Source: DAOPJM01 sp964490325
Lineage (GTDB): Bacteria; Bacillota; Clostridia; Christensenellales; CAG-138
Reading direction: 5' to 3'
Length of the DNA stretch: 64,000 nucleotides
Assembly: GCA_964490325.1 (NCBI GenBank)
Contig: CAZBBX010000006.1
Location: forward strand, 1 to 64,000
Shown piece by piece: positions 1 to 7,862 of the stretch. Under the pieces are notes generated by a model. That model did not search any database and was not told where the DNA came from. It worked only from the letters and a program-made list of their open reading frames with translations. The position numbers and the translations under genes are program-made. Position 1 is the first letter of the stretch. Each line of letters begins with the position of its first letter.

Positions 1-74
1 TTCCGCCGTTCCCAACGCCTTCTGCTCCTAATTTACCCGGAACAACTTGACACGGCCGACAACAAGCGCGAACC

Positions 75-103
75 TTGCGTTTACTAAACTTCGATGCTAT
101 ACT
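75..103 (+). promoter_or_regulatory. Sigma-A type promoter for the DUF2087 gene
   Basis: TTGCGT at 75-80 and TATACT at 98-103 are separated by 17 nt. The start codon is at 131, preceded by a GAGGATG-like ribosome site. Bases 1-74 are an intergenic remnant at the window edge in which I see no gene. Confidence 0.55.
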
Positions 104-130
104 CAATGAAGAAAGCGAGGATGTAAACTC

Positions 131-418
131 ATGGAACAGGATCCGATCCTAAAGCGTTTCTTGGATGACGAGGGAAGGCTCAAGCAGCTCCCTTCCAAAC
201 ACGCGATGCGTACGCTTGCGTACGACTATTTGGCGGAAAAATTCGAATATGACAAGGATTACACTGAGCAGGAGGTCAACGCCATATTGGCGCAATGGCA
301 CAGCTTTAACGATTATTTCACGCTGCGGCGCGAGATGGTGGAAGCAGGCTGGCTGAAGCGTCTGCCCAACGGTTCCAAGTATTGGAAGAATCCCGAAAAG
401 AAGCCGATCGACGACTAA
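131..418 (+). CDS. DUF2087 domain protein
   Basis: A 95-residue protein made of almost nothing but a DUF2087 domain. It shows the family signature in order: RFLDDEGRLKQLPSK near the N-terminus, LAYDYLAEKF, YTEQEVNAIL, LRREMVEAGWL and a final NGSKYW. In the family this domain is often fused behind a helix-turn-helix and is thought to take part in transcriptional regulation; here it stands alone with no DNA-binding domain. ATG at 131 follows a GAGGATG ribosome site and a good promoter. The stop overlaps the stop of the convergent phosphatase-like gene by 4 nt, so the two transcripts must run into each other. The biochemical function is unknown. Confidence 0.85.
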   Translation: MEQDPILKRFLDDEGRLKQLPSKHAMRTLAYDYLAEKFEYDKDYTEQEVNAILAQWHSFNDYFTLRREMVEAGWLKRLPNGSKYWKNPEKKPIDD

Positions 419-1305
419 GCGGGCAGGCTGCCCTGCTTATGCAGAATGCTTTCCGCCAAGCCTTCCATGCCGTCACGGTCACAGGGCGTAATGGAATCGA
501 CACAAAAGCGCTCCATAAGGCAGCTTAGCAGCAGACCGCCATACAGAATGACGTCGTGCCGTTTGACAAGCAGGGGGTGCTCTTTTCGTTTGTCTCCAAG
601 CGCGAACAAGCGATCCATCAACTCGTTCAACGCGGCAGGCGTGATGTGAACATGGTCAAGCTGCGTTCCGTCGTAGACGTTTTGCCTTAAAAGCAGCGCG
701 CCTATGGTGGTGATGCTGCCGCCCACACCCGTATAGGGAGCCGAGAAGCCCATATTGATCGTATCGGAGGGCAACAAGGCGTCCAGTGCAGCGGAGATCC
801 TTAGGTGCGCTGTGGGCAGGCTGTCGATGGGCGTCAGATCCTTGGCGCGAACGCAGCCGATGGGAAAGCTTATTGCACGATCGCCGTTGACCAGCTGCAT
901 GCTGCCGCCGCCGATATCGATCAGCGTACCTTTTCCGCCTGAGGCGCCCAAATATGCATAACGTCCCTCCTCTTCACCGCTCAGCACCATGACCTTTAGG
1001 GAACATAGCTGCTCAAGCAATGCAAGAAAGTCTTCTCGATTTTGGGCGTCCCGCACAGCACTGGTGGCGTAGGCATACACGGGGAAGCCTTCGGATCGTG
1101 CATCCAAGCAGAAATGACGGATCGCCTGCGCGGCGTCGAGCATACGCGCTTGGGCCAAGCGTCCCGTAGAAAGAAGCCCGTCTGCAAGACGAGCTGTATA
1201 GAGCTTCTTGCTTGTTGCAACAAGTTTACCGTCACGTACGAAGGCCTTCATGCAGCGGACGGAGTTGCTGCCTATATCGATGATGCAGATGGACGCTGTT
1301 TCCAT
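415..1305 (-). CDS. Ppx/GppA family phosphatase (ASKHA fold)
   Basis: About 296 residues from the ATG at 1305; upstream sequence in the same frame overlaps divIC and is Arg/Pro-rich shadow, so the later start is chosen. The ASKHA ATPase fold is visible: phosphate-1 loop DIGSNSVR near the N-terminus, ATSAVRDAQN, SGEEEGRYAYLG, and the phosphate-2 loop LIDIGGGSMQLV. Family members cleave polyphosphate or the pentaphosphate of (p)ppGpp. This is the short single-catalytic-module form, so polyphosphatase or guanosine pentaphosphatase cannot be told apart. It begins 4 nt after the divIC stop, and phosphatases of this kind are common in this spore/division cluster of Clostridia. Confidence 0.82.
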   Translation of the reverse strand: METASICIIDIGSNSVRCMKAFVRDGKLVATSKKLYTARLADGLLSTGRLAQARMLDAAQAIRHFCLDARSEGFPVYAYATSAVRDAQNREDFLALLEQLCSLKVMVLSGEEEGRYAYLGASGGKGTLIDIGGGSMQLVNGDRAISFPIGCVRAKDLTPIDSLPTAHLRISAALDALLPSDTINMGFSAPYTGVGGSITTIGALLLRQNVYDGTQLDHVHITPAALNELMDRLFALGDKRKEHPLLVKRHDVILYGGLLLSCLMERFCVDSITPCDRDGMEGLAESILHKQGSLPA

Positions 1306-1309
1306 GGGA

Positions 1310-1759
1310 TCAAGGCTCGTTGGTCGCTTCGGTGGAAGGAGCCAAGGACGGTGTAGGGGTCTCGTTGACGGAGAGCGAGGCCGAAGGGGAGACCGAAGGC
1401 GAAGCCTGCGGGGATACAAGAGGCGTGGGCGACGCTGTACCCGATGAAACGGAGATGCTGCTCGTGTCGTCGCTGATGAGCGTATCATCGTTGTAGTGGT
1501 AGCCGTACTTTTCGGCGCCCTGCTGCAGCTGGTACTCGGTGGTCTTCATATACTCCAAATTATCCAGTTGGCGCTGGTACTCGATCAATAAAGCATCTCG
1601 TTCGTTCGTTCTCGTCTCCAAGGTGGTGTAGGCGTCCTCGATCTGGGAACGCTGCGGCACAATAACACCTGCCAACACGCAAAGGTCGGCAATGAGCAGG
1701 ATGACAAAATGGATGGGCTTAAAGCGCCAGCGTTTATGGGGACGATCTTTTTGCTTCAC
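1310..1759 (-). CDS. divIC: Septum formation initiator, DivIC/FtsB-like
   Basis: About 149 residues from a GTG at 1759. A short basic cytoplasmic tail (residues 1-15) precedes one membrane helix (PIHFVILLIADLCVLAGVIV), then a coiled-coil stretch with acidic and Leu-rich heptads (about residues 38-75), the usual layout of DivIC/FtsB. The family joins the FtsL-FtsQ(DivIB) division complex at the septum. After the coiled coil comes a roughly 55-residue Ser/Pro/Thr-rich tail that would lie outside the membrane, longer than usual. Lying directly after yabP and yabQ supports divIC over ftsL. A strong promoter (TATAAT) ends only 7 nt before the GTG, which would make a leaderless message. If that promoter is not used, transcription comes from yabP-yabQ. 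Confidence 0.75.
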   Translation of the reverse strand: MKQKDRPHKRWRFKPIHFVILLIADLCVLAGVIVPQRSQIEDAYTTLETRTNERDALLIEYQRQLDNLEYMKTTEYQLQQGAEKYGYHYNDDTLISDDTSSISVSSGTASPTPLVSPQASPSVSPSASLSVNETPTPSLAPSTEATNEP

Positions 1760-1766
1760 GGTTTTG

Positions 1767-1794
1767 ATTATAGCAGAAGAATGCAAAAAGGCAA
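1767..1794 (-). promoter_or_regulatory. Promoter in front of divIC
   Basis: On the minus strand TTGCCT (1789-1794) and a perfect TATAAT (1767-1772) are 16 nt apart. The -10 box ends 7 nt before the GTG start at 1759, so a transcript from here would start at or within a base or two of the start codon. Confidence 0.5.
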
Positions 1795-1820
1795 ACTCCA
1801 ATTTGTAGATTTGTTGTAAA

Positions 1821-2132
1821 CTAATCGAAATGTATCCCACTTTCCCGTCTTTTTTTACGGATCGCGGCGGAAAGGCGCAGCGGCGCAGCAAAGCCAAGAC
1901 CGATGCAGAGACATTGATACAAGCGTATTGCTCCGCCGGAAACATACAACAGCGTAACAACGAGCAAGGCGGCAAGCAGGAGCAAAATACACAGATCCAA
2001 GGCATGTCCCATAAGCTTTCCCCCCAAACGGCGGCGCAGAGCGTTCAGCGGCAAATACAGGATCCCCCCGCAAAGTCCTCCATAAAATGACGCAAATACG
2101 GCAAGAAGCTCGGAAAGCAACAGCTCCTTCAT
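1821..2132 (-). CDS. yabQ: Spore cortex biosynthesis protein YabQ
   Basis: A 103-residue membrane protein with about three hydrophobic segments (LLLSELLAVFASFYGG, LDLCILLLLAALLVVTLLYV, IRLYQCLCIGLGFAAPL) and a basic tail, the YabQ family pattern. YabQ is made in the mother cell and is needed for the spore cortex. The start overlaps the yabP stop by 4 nt (ATGA), so the two are translationally coupled. This is good evidence that the organism belongs to a spore-forming lineage, though not that it sporulates. Confidence 0.82.
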   Translation of the reverse strand: MKELLLSELLAVFASFYGGLCGGILYLPLNALRRRLGGKLMGHALDLCILLLLAALLVVTLLYVSGGAIRLYQCLCIGLGFAAPLRLSAAIRKKRRESGIHFD

Positions 2133-2425
2133 CTGCCGCGCAGCGCCGAAAAGAGCCCGCGCTTCTCCTGCTCAGCCTCCTGATACTCCATGGCAACGAT
2201 ATTGCCGTCAAGCAGCACCTGACCCTCCTCGGGATCCAGCTTGCCCAAGTGCAGCTCACTGCCGAACAGGCAGAGCGTACCCGCCTGTGTGACGATCATG
2301 GCTTCCTCCTCTTGGAAGGCAGCTACCTCGATGACGCCTGTGATGCGGACATGCCTGCGCCCCTCTACGATGAGGCAGTGCGACTGCTGCCGAGGCTTCA
2401 TCAGTTCACCTGTTTTCTGCTCCAT
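2129..2425 (-). CDS. yabP: Sporulation protein YabP
   Basis: A 98-residue YabP/YqfC-family protein. The typical motifs HCLIVEGRRHVRITGV, FQEEEAMIVTQAGTLCLFGSELHLGKLD and DGNIVAMEY are present. The ATG at 2425 is chosen because AGGAGGGAG precedes it by about 7 nt; the same frame stays open further upstream but with a composition unlike the family. YabP acts in the mother cell during cortex and coat assembly. It is first in the yabP-yabQ-divIC-ppx run, with a sigma-E-like promoter just upstream. Confidence 0.85.
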   Translation of the reverse strand: MEQKTGELMKPRQQSHCLIVEGRRHVRITGVIEVAAFQEEEAMIVTQAGTLCLFGSELHLGKLDPEEGQVLLDGNIVAMEYQEAEQEKRGLFSALRGR

Positions 2426-2453
2426 GCTGCCATCTCCCTCCTGCCGATTTCGA

Positions 2454-2483
2454 ACGGAATGATCGTTCTGTACAAGATATGCC
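2454..2483 (-). promoter_or_regulatory. Possible sigma-E promoter for yabP
   Basis: On the minus strand GGCATATC (2476-2483) and CATTCCGT (2454-2461) are 14 nt apart. This resembles the mother-cell sigma-E pattern (KMATATT, 14-15 nt, CATACAMT), with 5 of 8 matches in the -10 element. It fits the known control of yabP. Confidence 0.4.
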
Positions 2484-2562
2484 TTATGTTGGGCAATAGT
2501 ACGAAAGGATGTGCAGAAGAGGACGAAATAATGAATAAGCAATGATTTTTTTGTGGAAACGA

Positions 2563-2591
2563 TTGACTTTATGCGCACTTTCTACTACAAT
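2563..2591 (+). promoter_or_regulatory. Sigma-A promoter of rho
   Basis: TTGACT (2563-2568) and TACAAT (2586-2591) are 17 nt apart. About 55 nt of leader follow before the TAGGAGGT ribosome site and ATG at 2654. Confidence 0.75.
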
Positions 2592-2653
2592 TCAAGTAGA
2601 CAATTACACATCTGAATACGTGTGAATGATCGACCAAGCTTAGGAGGTATCGC

Positions 2654-4474
2654 ATGACCCGCGAAGAACTGCAGGACAAGAGTTTGGTTGAGCTGATCGA
2701 GCTCGCCAAGAACAACGGGATTAAGTCCGCCGCACGAAAACGCAAGGCAGAACTGATCGAATTGCTGCAAAGCAATACCGAAATAGATCTAAACAACAGC
2801 AAAGAAATTCATGCAAACGAGGACGCCGCCATGATGGGCACGCCCCTGATGGAAACCAATCAGGAGGAGGCCTTTGATGCGCCTGCACCCGAACAGGAAC
2901 AAGTAAATCAAGCGCCGTCCTTCCGCCCCATCAGCGAGCCGAAGCAGCGTGAGGAGCGTCCGCGCAGCGAGTATAGGCGCAGCTATCCGCCCACCGCCCC
3001 GCAAACGCGCAGCTATGCGCCGCGTGACAACGGTTATCGGCAGGGAAACTATCAGCAAGGCAATTATCAGCAGGGCAATTCATACCAGCAGGGCGGCTAT
3101 CGACAGGCTCCCTACCAAAATTCCTACCAAAACAACAACAGCAATTATCAGGGCGGCTATCAGCGCCGTTATCAAAACTTCAACGAGGATCGTCAGGATC
3201 GGGGCGACCGTGTTGACAGACGCAGCTATGTCCGTGACAACAACAACGATTTTTACGATAAAGAGCTTGGCACCAGCAATCCTGTCGTGGCGGAGATGAT
3301 CGCATCTGGCGAGTGCAAGGAGGCCTCCGGTATTCTGGAGATCATGGACGGCTACGGCTTCCTGCGCGCTGAGAACTACTACTCCGGCACGCACGACGTG
3401 TACATTGCCATTGCGCAGATCCGTCGCTTCTCCTTGCGTACAGGCGACTTGGTCGAAGGACGTACGCGTCCGCGCCGCGAGGGAGACAAATACGAGGCTC
3501 TCATGTACATCGACCGCGTCAATGGCATGTCTCCCGACGAGAACGCAAAGCGCTGCAGCTTTGAGGATCTGGTCCCCATTTTTCCAAACGAAAGGTACAC
3601 CTTGGAGGTGCCCGGCGAGGACAACAACCTTGCCGTTCGCTTGGTAGACCTCATCGCACCCATCGGTAAGGGACAACGCGCCATGATCGTATCCCAGCCC
3701 AAGGCAGGCAAGACGACGCTGCTCAAGCAGATCGCACACGGGATCAGCGCAAACTTCCCCGATTCCCATCTGATCGTCCTTTTGATCGACGAACGTCCCG
3801 AAGAAGTCACCGAAATGAAGCGCTGCATCCAAGGCGAAGTGGTCTATTCCACCTTTGACGAGCTGCCTGAGCATCATACGCGCATTGCAGAGATGGTGCA
3901 GGAACGCGCCATGCGCCTTGTGGAAACGGGCAAGGACGTTGTCATCCTCATGGACAGCCTTACACGGCTGACACGCGCTTACAACTTGGTCATTCCGCCC
4001 ACGGGACGTACGCTCTCGGGCGGCATGGATCCGGGTGCGCTGCATAAGCCCAAGCGCTTCTTTGGCGCTGCACGCAATATCGAAGGCGGCGGAAGCCTGA
4101 CCGTCATTGCGACCGCATTGGTGGAGACTGGCAGCCGCATGGACGACATCGTTTACGAGGAGTTCAAGGGTACGGGCAACATGGAGATCCACTTGGATCG
4201 CAAGCTTGCCGAAAAGCGCGTGTTTCCCGCCATCGACATCTATAAGTCGGGCACCAGACGCGAGGAGCTGCTTCTGTCCAAGGAGGAGCTGGACGGTGTA
4301 TACACCATTCGCCGCGTGCTTTCGGGAGGCGCTGCCACCGAGGTGACCGAGCAGTTCATCTCCATGCTGGCCAAGACCACCAACAACGATGAGTTCTTGG
4401 TTAAGCTGAAGGACTGGGTCAAGATCTACGAGAAGGACGGCTATACGGCAAGCAGCAATCGGTACGATCGCTGA
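2654..4474 (+). CDS. rho: Transcription termination factor Rho with prion-like insert
   Basis: A 606-residue Rho, longer than the usual 420 because of an insert. Order: Rho_N helical domain (1-40), a disordered stretch (50-200), the cold-shock RNA-binding domain (about 225-295, with GILEIMDGYGFLR), and the RecA-like ATPase. The Walker A loop QPKAGKTT is at about 348-355, LIDERPEEVTE at 377-388, the Walker B strand VVILMDSLTRL at 429-439, and the R loop begins GGMDPGALHKPKRFFGAARNIE at about 457. Rho is the hexameric RNA translocase that ends transcription of untranslated RNA. The insert at 118-176 is built from repeated GNYQQ units rich in Gln, Asn, Tyr and Gly. The ATG at 2654 has an excellent TAGGAGGT site. 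I see no hairpin terminator after the gene. Confidence 0.97.
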   Translation: MTREELQDKSLVELIELAKNNGIKSAARKRKAELIELLQSNTEIDLNNSKEIHANEDAAMMGTPLMETNQEEAFDAPAPEQEQVNQAPSFRPISEPKQREERPRSEYRRSYPPTAPQTRSYAPRDNGYRQGNYQQGNYQQGNSYQQGGYRQAPYQNSYQNNNSNYQGGYQRRYQNFNEDRQDRGDRVDRRSYVRDNNNDFYDKELGTSNPVVAEMIASGECKEASGILEIMDGYGFLRAENYYSGTHDVYIAIAQIRRFSLRTGDLVEGRTRPRREGDKYEALMYIDRVNGMSPDENAKRCSFEDLVPIFPNERYTLEVPGEDNNLAVRLVDLIAPIGKGQRAMIVSQPKAGKTTLLKQIAHGISANFPDSHLIVLLIDERPEEVTEMKRCIQGEVVYSTFDELPEHHTRIAEMVQERAMRLVETGKDVVILMDSLTRLTRAYNLVIPPTGRTLSGGMDPGALHKPKRFFGAARNIEGGGSLTVIATALVETGSRMDDIVYEEFKGTGNMEIHLDRKLAEKRVFPAIDIYKSGTRREELLLSKEELDGVYTIRRVLSGGAATEVTEQFISMLAKTTNNDEFLVKLKDWVKIYEKDGYTASSNRYDR

Positions 4475-4527
4475 GCAGAAACCTCGCAAAAGCCGCAAAA
4501 AAACCTTCAAATTCATAAAAAAAGTGC

Positions 4528-4555
4528 TTGCATTTTCTATCCTCCGTGGTATAAT
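4528..4555 (+). promoter_or_regulatory. Sigma-A promoter of rpmE
   Basis: TTGCAT (4528-4533) and a perfect TATAAT (4550-4555) are 16 nt apart. The rpmE ATG lies 39 nt downstream. Confidence 0.65.
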
Positions 4556-4593
4556 GGCTGATGGTAGTGCATTACACGAAGGAGTGATAATAC

Positions 4594-4791
4594 ATGAAGA
4601 AAGATATTCATCCGTCTTACGGCGAAGCCATTGTGCATTGCGCATGCGGCGAAACCTTCAAGACAGGCTCCACCAAAGGGGAGCTGAGCGTCGAAATCTG
4701 CAGCAAGTGCCATCCGTTCTACACGGGTCGCCAAAAGCTCGTAGACAGCGGCGGACGGGTCGATCGCTTCAAAAAGCGTTACGGACTGTAA
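4594..4791 (+). CDS. rpmE: 50S ribosomal protein L31, zinc-binding type
   Basis: 65 residues, typical for L31. The zinc ligands are present (CAC near residues 16-18 and CSKC near 36-39), so this is the Cys-containing form that holds zinc rather than the zinc-free paralogue. IHPSYGEAIVHC, PFYTGRQKLVDSGGRVDRF and the basic end match the family. L31 sits on the large subunit near the central protuberance and bridges to the small subunit. It follows rho, a common arrangement in Bacillota, but has its own promoter and terminator. Confidence 0.96.
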   Translation: MKKDIHPSYGEAIVHCACGETFKTGSTKGELSVEICSKCHPFYTGRQKLVDSGGRVDRFKKRYGL

Positions 4792-4806
4792 GAACAACAA
4801 ACACAA

Positions 4807-4840
4807 GCGTGACCGCAAACTGCGGTCGCGTTTTGTTTTA
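4807..4840 (+). terminator. Rho-independent terminator after rpmE
   Basis: An 11-bp stem with two wobble pairs (4807-4817 with 4821-4831) and a 3-nt loop, followed by TTTTGTTTT. Confidence 0.85.
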
Positions 4841-4850
4841 GGGGGACAAA

Positions 4851-5573
4851 ATGGAGTTTAAAGCCGCCTTCTTTGACAGAGACTATACGCTTGTACATCC
4901 CGATGCCTTGCTAATAAAAAAGCGCAACGCCTTGTTTCTTGCGTGGACGGGACGCGAGTATGCTTCCTGCGGCGATTTCTTTGAACTTGCCAAGGAAGCA
5001 GGCGGTTTTCCCGATGCGTTCTATCTGCAGCACAAAGGGGATGAGGACGCCTGCGTCAAGGAGGAGCGAGCCTTTCTTGTTCGCTGCCAAACAAGGCGTT
5101 TGCTGCATGCGGGTCTAAAGCAGGGAGCGGAGGAGAAGGCCGAGCAGCTTACCGAGCTTTGCTATCTAAAGGGGATCCAAGCGTATGAAGACGCGAAAGT
5201 TTGCCTACGAGCCTTGCAGGCAAGAGGTCTGCGCTTAGGCGTCATCAGCGACACATCGCCGTCGCTGCGCTTGACCATCCGTGCCGCGGGGCTTGACAAA
5301 TATTTTTCATCCTACACCTGCTCTAATTGGGTGGGTGTGATGAAGCCCGATCCAAGCATCTATAAGAGCGCCTTGAACGCCTTACAGGTCAACGCCGAGG
5401 AGTCGCTGTATGTGGACGATTATGTGGTCGAGGCAGACGGCGCACGCGACCTTGGCATGTGTGCGTTTCATATTCTAAGAGAGGGTCTTGACCGCGGGTA
5501 CGAAGGGGAAAGGCCTTGGGACATCCATGCGCTGACGGAGATGCTTGCCTATTTGGATGGGAGGGAAACATGA
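4851..5573 (+). CDS. HAD family hydrolase
   Basis: 240 residues with the four HAD motifs. Motif I is FFDRDYTL (Asp nucleophile and Asp+2 acid/base) at about residues 7-14. Motif II is ISDTS at about 138-142. The motif III lysine lies in VMKPDPSIY at about 163-171. Motif IV is YVDDYVVEADGARDLG at about 183-198. These enzymes dephosphorylate small phosphorylated metabolites or cut C-halogen bonds; the substrate cannot be inferred. It opens a three-gene run with the secreted glycosidase-like protein, whose ATG overlaps its TGA by 4 nt, and an acetyltransferase. The start has AGGGGG about 5 nt upstream. Confidence 0.85.
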   Translation: MEFKAAFFDRDYTLVHPDALLIKKRNALFLAWTGREYASCGDFFELAKEAGGFPDAFYLQHKGDEDACVKEERAFLVRCQTRRLLHAGLKQGAEEKAEQLTELCYLKGIQAYEDAKVCLRALQARGLRLGVISDTSPSLRLTIRAAGLDKYFSSYTCSNWVGVMKPDPSIYKSALNALQVNAEESLYVDDYVVEADGARDLGMCAFHILREGLDRGYEGERPWDIHALTEMLAYLDGRET

Positions 5574-7321
5574 AACACCTTCTTTGTCTTTTGATGGCGC
5601 TCCTGCTGCTGCCGATCTGCTTTTCGGCAAACACAAATGCTGAAACCACTGAGGAACGCTTTTACGGAACGAACCACACCTATCTGCCGTACGGCTGGGT
5701 CTATCACAGCCGCACAGACGAGTTTGTCAACGAGGAGCTGGATCGGCTGCAGGCTTACGGCTTTTCGCTGCTGTACATCAACTTGGGAAGCATCGGCTTG
5801 GCGGACGATGGAAATGGCGGCTACACCATCGAAAGCTCGTTGACCCGCAACGACGCCATGATAGCCCGCTTTATTAAGCTTAGCAGCGAACGAGGGTTGC
5901 TGCTTTGCCCGATCATCAACTGCGGCTTTACGGACGCATTTTTTGAGATAGCAGCTACGGATGCGGACGGGACAGAGCATCCGTACTACGAGCTTGTTAT
6001 GGACGAGATCGTCTCCGTGCTTTACGATGATGTGGAGAACGGTTATCTTTTGGACGGTACGGCTTACTTTGCAGAGGGGTATCATTTGGATGTCGAGCCC
6101 TTCAAAAGCAACATGCAGGAGCCATATTTGGAGCTGCTCAAAAGGGTGCGCGCAGCGATCGGTGAGGAGCGGTTTTTGTCGGCTGCCACACCTGCTTGGA
6201 ACGGCGCATGGTCGGCGGCATACTGCAAGCAGGCCGCGGCCTATTTAGACGAGTTCGATCCCATGGTATACGACTCCAACGGCCCCTCCTCTTGGGGCGG
6301 CGTACAGGACGGCGTGACGCAGACTGCGGCGGAGTATATCGAATTGGTGCGCACGACCTGTGTACAGTACTGCAAAGCCTTGAAAAACACCTGCTGCGCC
6401 GTATCGCCTACGGCGCCTGTATATGAGGATCGCTGCTGCTATGACGGCCAAGAGAGCTTTCCTGCTGACGGCAGCGGCCTGGTCTATTACCATCTCAACG
6501 AGGATCCTGTTACGGGTGAGGCGTTGGAGACCTTGGACAATTTCCTTGCGGGAGTGACCATCGCTAAGGCCGAAGGCGCTGACCTTGCGGGAGTGGGCGT
6601 GTTTCACTGGTACTATCTGTCGGGTGACAGCGAAGAGTATCAGCCTGCTGTCAAATCCTGCTACGACTGGGAAACAAAGCTTGCACTTTGGAAAAGCTAC
6701 GTTACAACGCCTGCGAACGAACCGCTTGTGGGGACGCTTGGCAGTTCCGTTCGGCTGACCCGCCATGACGCCATTCGCTTTGGCGCTGTCCTGTATACAA
6801 AGCCCATCTGTACGTTGGCGAGCGCCCTGTATACCTCGGCAGCGGAGAACGCCATTGTCAGCATGGAATATGGTTTTGTGCTGCGGCAGCTCACAGAGGA
6901 GGAAACGGACATAGCCTCCCTTCCGCTCATGACGCTGTCGGGGACGGCGGAAACGCCCCAACAGATATGCTGCAGTGCGGCCATGGACGATGATGACCCG
7001 ACAGCTGTTATTCTTTCAAAGGAATTTGTAAACGGTGTCACGGATGACACGGCGCTGTTTCACGAGATCTTTGACATACAGCGCGTTTATCTTCTGAACC
7101 GTGAGTGCGGCGGGGTAAGCTACTGCGCAGTGCTGCGCTTTGCGGAGGATCTGACGGGAGCAGCGCTCACAGAGGCACAGAACAAGCGCTTTTTGATCCG
7201 TGCCTATCTGAGCATGACCCTTTCCTCTGCCGATGGGCAGGAGCGTGTTATCACGCTGTATGGCGATCAAAAGTGCGGCGGCATAGCGCAGGTGCTGGCG
7301 CTGCTCGGCTTGGAGGGATAA
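5570..7321 (+). CDS. Secreted glycoside hydrolase-like TIM-barrel protein
   Basis: 583 residues from the ATG at 5570, which overlaps the preceding stop (ATGA). A clear signal peptide (MKHLLCLLMALLLLPICFSANTN, cut near residue 24) means export. The first 380 residues alternate strands and helices like a TIM barrel and include GYHLDVEPFK, which resembles the acidic beta-4 motif of GH18-type and related glycosidases, and a late VGVFHWYYLSG strand. A C-terminal region of about 190 residues has no recognisable motif. I infer a carbohydrate-active or carbohydrate-binding role on the cell surface. The exact family is not established, and the D-x-E pair is the only catalytic hint. Confidence 0.6.
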   Translation: MKHLLCLLMALLLLPICFSANTNAETTEERFYGTNHTYLPYGWVYHSRTDEFVNEELDRLQAYGFSLLYINLGSIGLADDGNGGYTIESSLTRNDAMIARFIKLSSERGLLLCPIINCGFTDAFFEIAATDADGTEHPYYELVMDEIVSVLYDDVENGYLLDGTAYFAEGYHLDVEPFKSNMQEPYLELLKRVRAAIGEERFLSAATPAWNGAWSAAYCKQAAAYLDEFDPMVYDSNGPSSWGGVQDGVTQTAAEYIELVRTTCVQYCKALKNTCCAVSPTAPVYEDRCCYDGQESFPADGSGLVYYHLNEDPVTGEALETLDNFLAGVTIAKAEGADLAGVGVFHWYYLSGDSEEYQPAVKSCYDWETKLALWKSYVTTPANEPLVGTLGSSVRLTRHDAIRFGAVLYTKPICTLASALYTSAAENAIVSMEYGFVLRQLTEEETDIASLPLMTLSGTAETPQQICCSAAMDDDDPTAVILSKEFVNGVTDDTALFHEIFDIQRVYLLNRECGGVSYCAVLRFAEDLTGAALTEAQNKRFLIRAYLSMTLSSADGQERVITLYGDQKCGGIAQVLALLGLEG

Positions 7322-7324
7322 AGA

Positions 7325-7816
7325 GTGCCGATACAGGGGGTAGACCAACCCGAACTGCTGCCCATTGACCAAGATCTGCGTTTGCGCCGCTTCGATGGGT
7401 CGTTTGCCTTTGCTTTGCCTTGGTATCAAGACGCCGAGACGCTTCACTTGGTCGATGGAAAGGATACGCCCTACGATCTTGCTCGTTTGGAGCGGATGTA
7501 CCGTTTTTTAAACGAGCGAGGCGAGCTGTATTGGATCGAGCTAAGGCAGGGGAGGACTTTTCTTCCCATCGGAGACGTGACATTTTGGCAAACGGATATG
7601 CCCATCGTGGTGGGCGAAAAGCAGCTGCGCGGCATGGGGATCGGAAAGCGTGTCGTTACGGCTCTCTTGCAGCGAGGCAGGCAGCTTGGGTATCGGGAGC
7701 TGTTCATAGACTGCATCTATTTTGACAATTTGGCGTCGGTACGCTTGTTTGAAAGCTGCGGTTTCGTTCCGTATAAAGCAAATGAAAAGGGCTGCAGCTA
7801 TCGCTGCACACTATAA
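7325..7816 (+). CDS. GNAT family N-acetyltransferase
   Basis: 163 residues beginning with GTG at 7325, 4 nt after the preceding stop and behind GGAGG. The GNAT core is visible: IGDVTFWQ (beta-4), the acetyl-CoA loop QLRGMGIGKRVV (motif A, R/Q-x-x-G-x-G/A) at about residues 100-112, then a helix and LFIDCIYFDNLASVRLFESCGF (motif B). It should transfer an acetyl group to an amine; the substrate is unknown. It is probably co-transcribed with the HAD and glycosidase-like genes and ends at a shared bidirectional terminator. Confidence 0.85.
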   Translation: MPIQGVDQPELLPIDQDLRLRRFDGSFAFALPWYQDAETLHLVDGKDTPYDLARLERMYRFLNERGELYWIELRQGRTFLPIGDVTFWQTDMPIVVGEKQLRGMGIGKRVVTALLQRGRQLGYRELFIDCIYFDNLASVRLFESCGFVPYKANEKGCSYRCTL

Positions 7817-7817
7817 A

Positions 7818-7841
7818 GGGGCTGCCAATTCCAGCAGCCCC
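7818..7841. terminator. Bidirectional terminator between convergent genes
   Basis: GGGGCTGC (7818-7825) pairs perfectly with GCAGCCCC (7834-7841) across an 8-nt loop. T-rich tails are short on both sides (ATTTGG on plus, TTTATAG on minus). It lies between the acetyltransferase and the leftward PmbA-like gene. Confidence 0.65.
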
Positions 7842-7862
7842 ATTTGGTGTACTCAAAAACCG

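Noticed and set aside
3080..4645. Long open frame of 521 codons antisense to rho
   Set aside because: It mirrors the rho codon structure on the other strand, has no ribosome site at its start and no family motif. Rho is certain on the plus strand.
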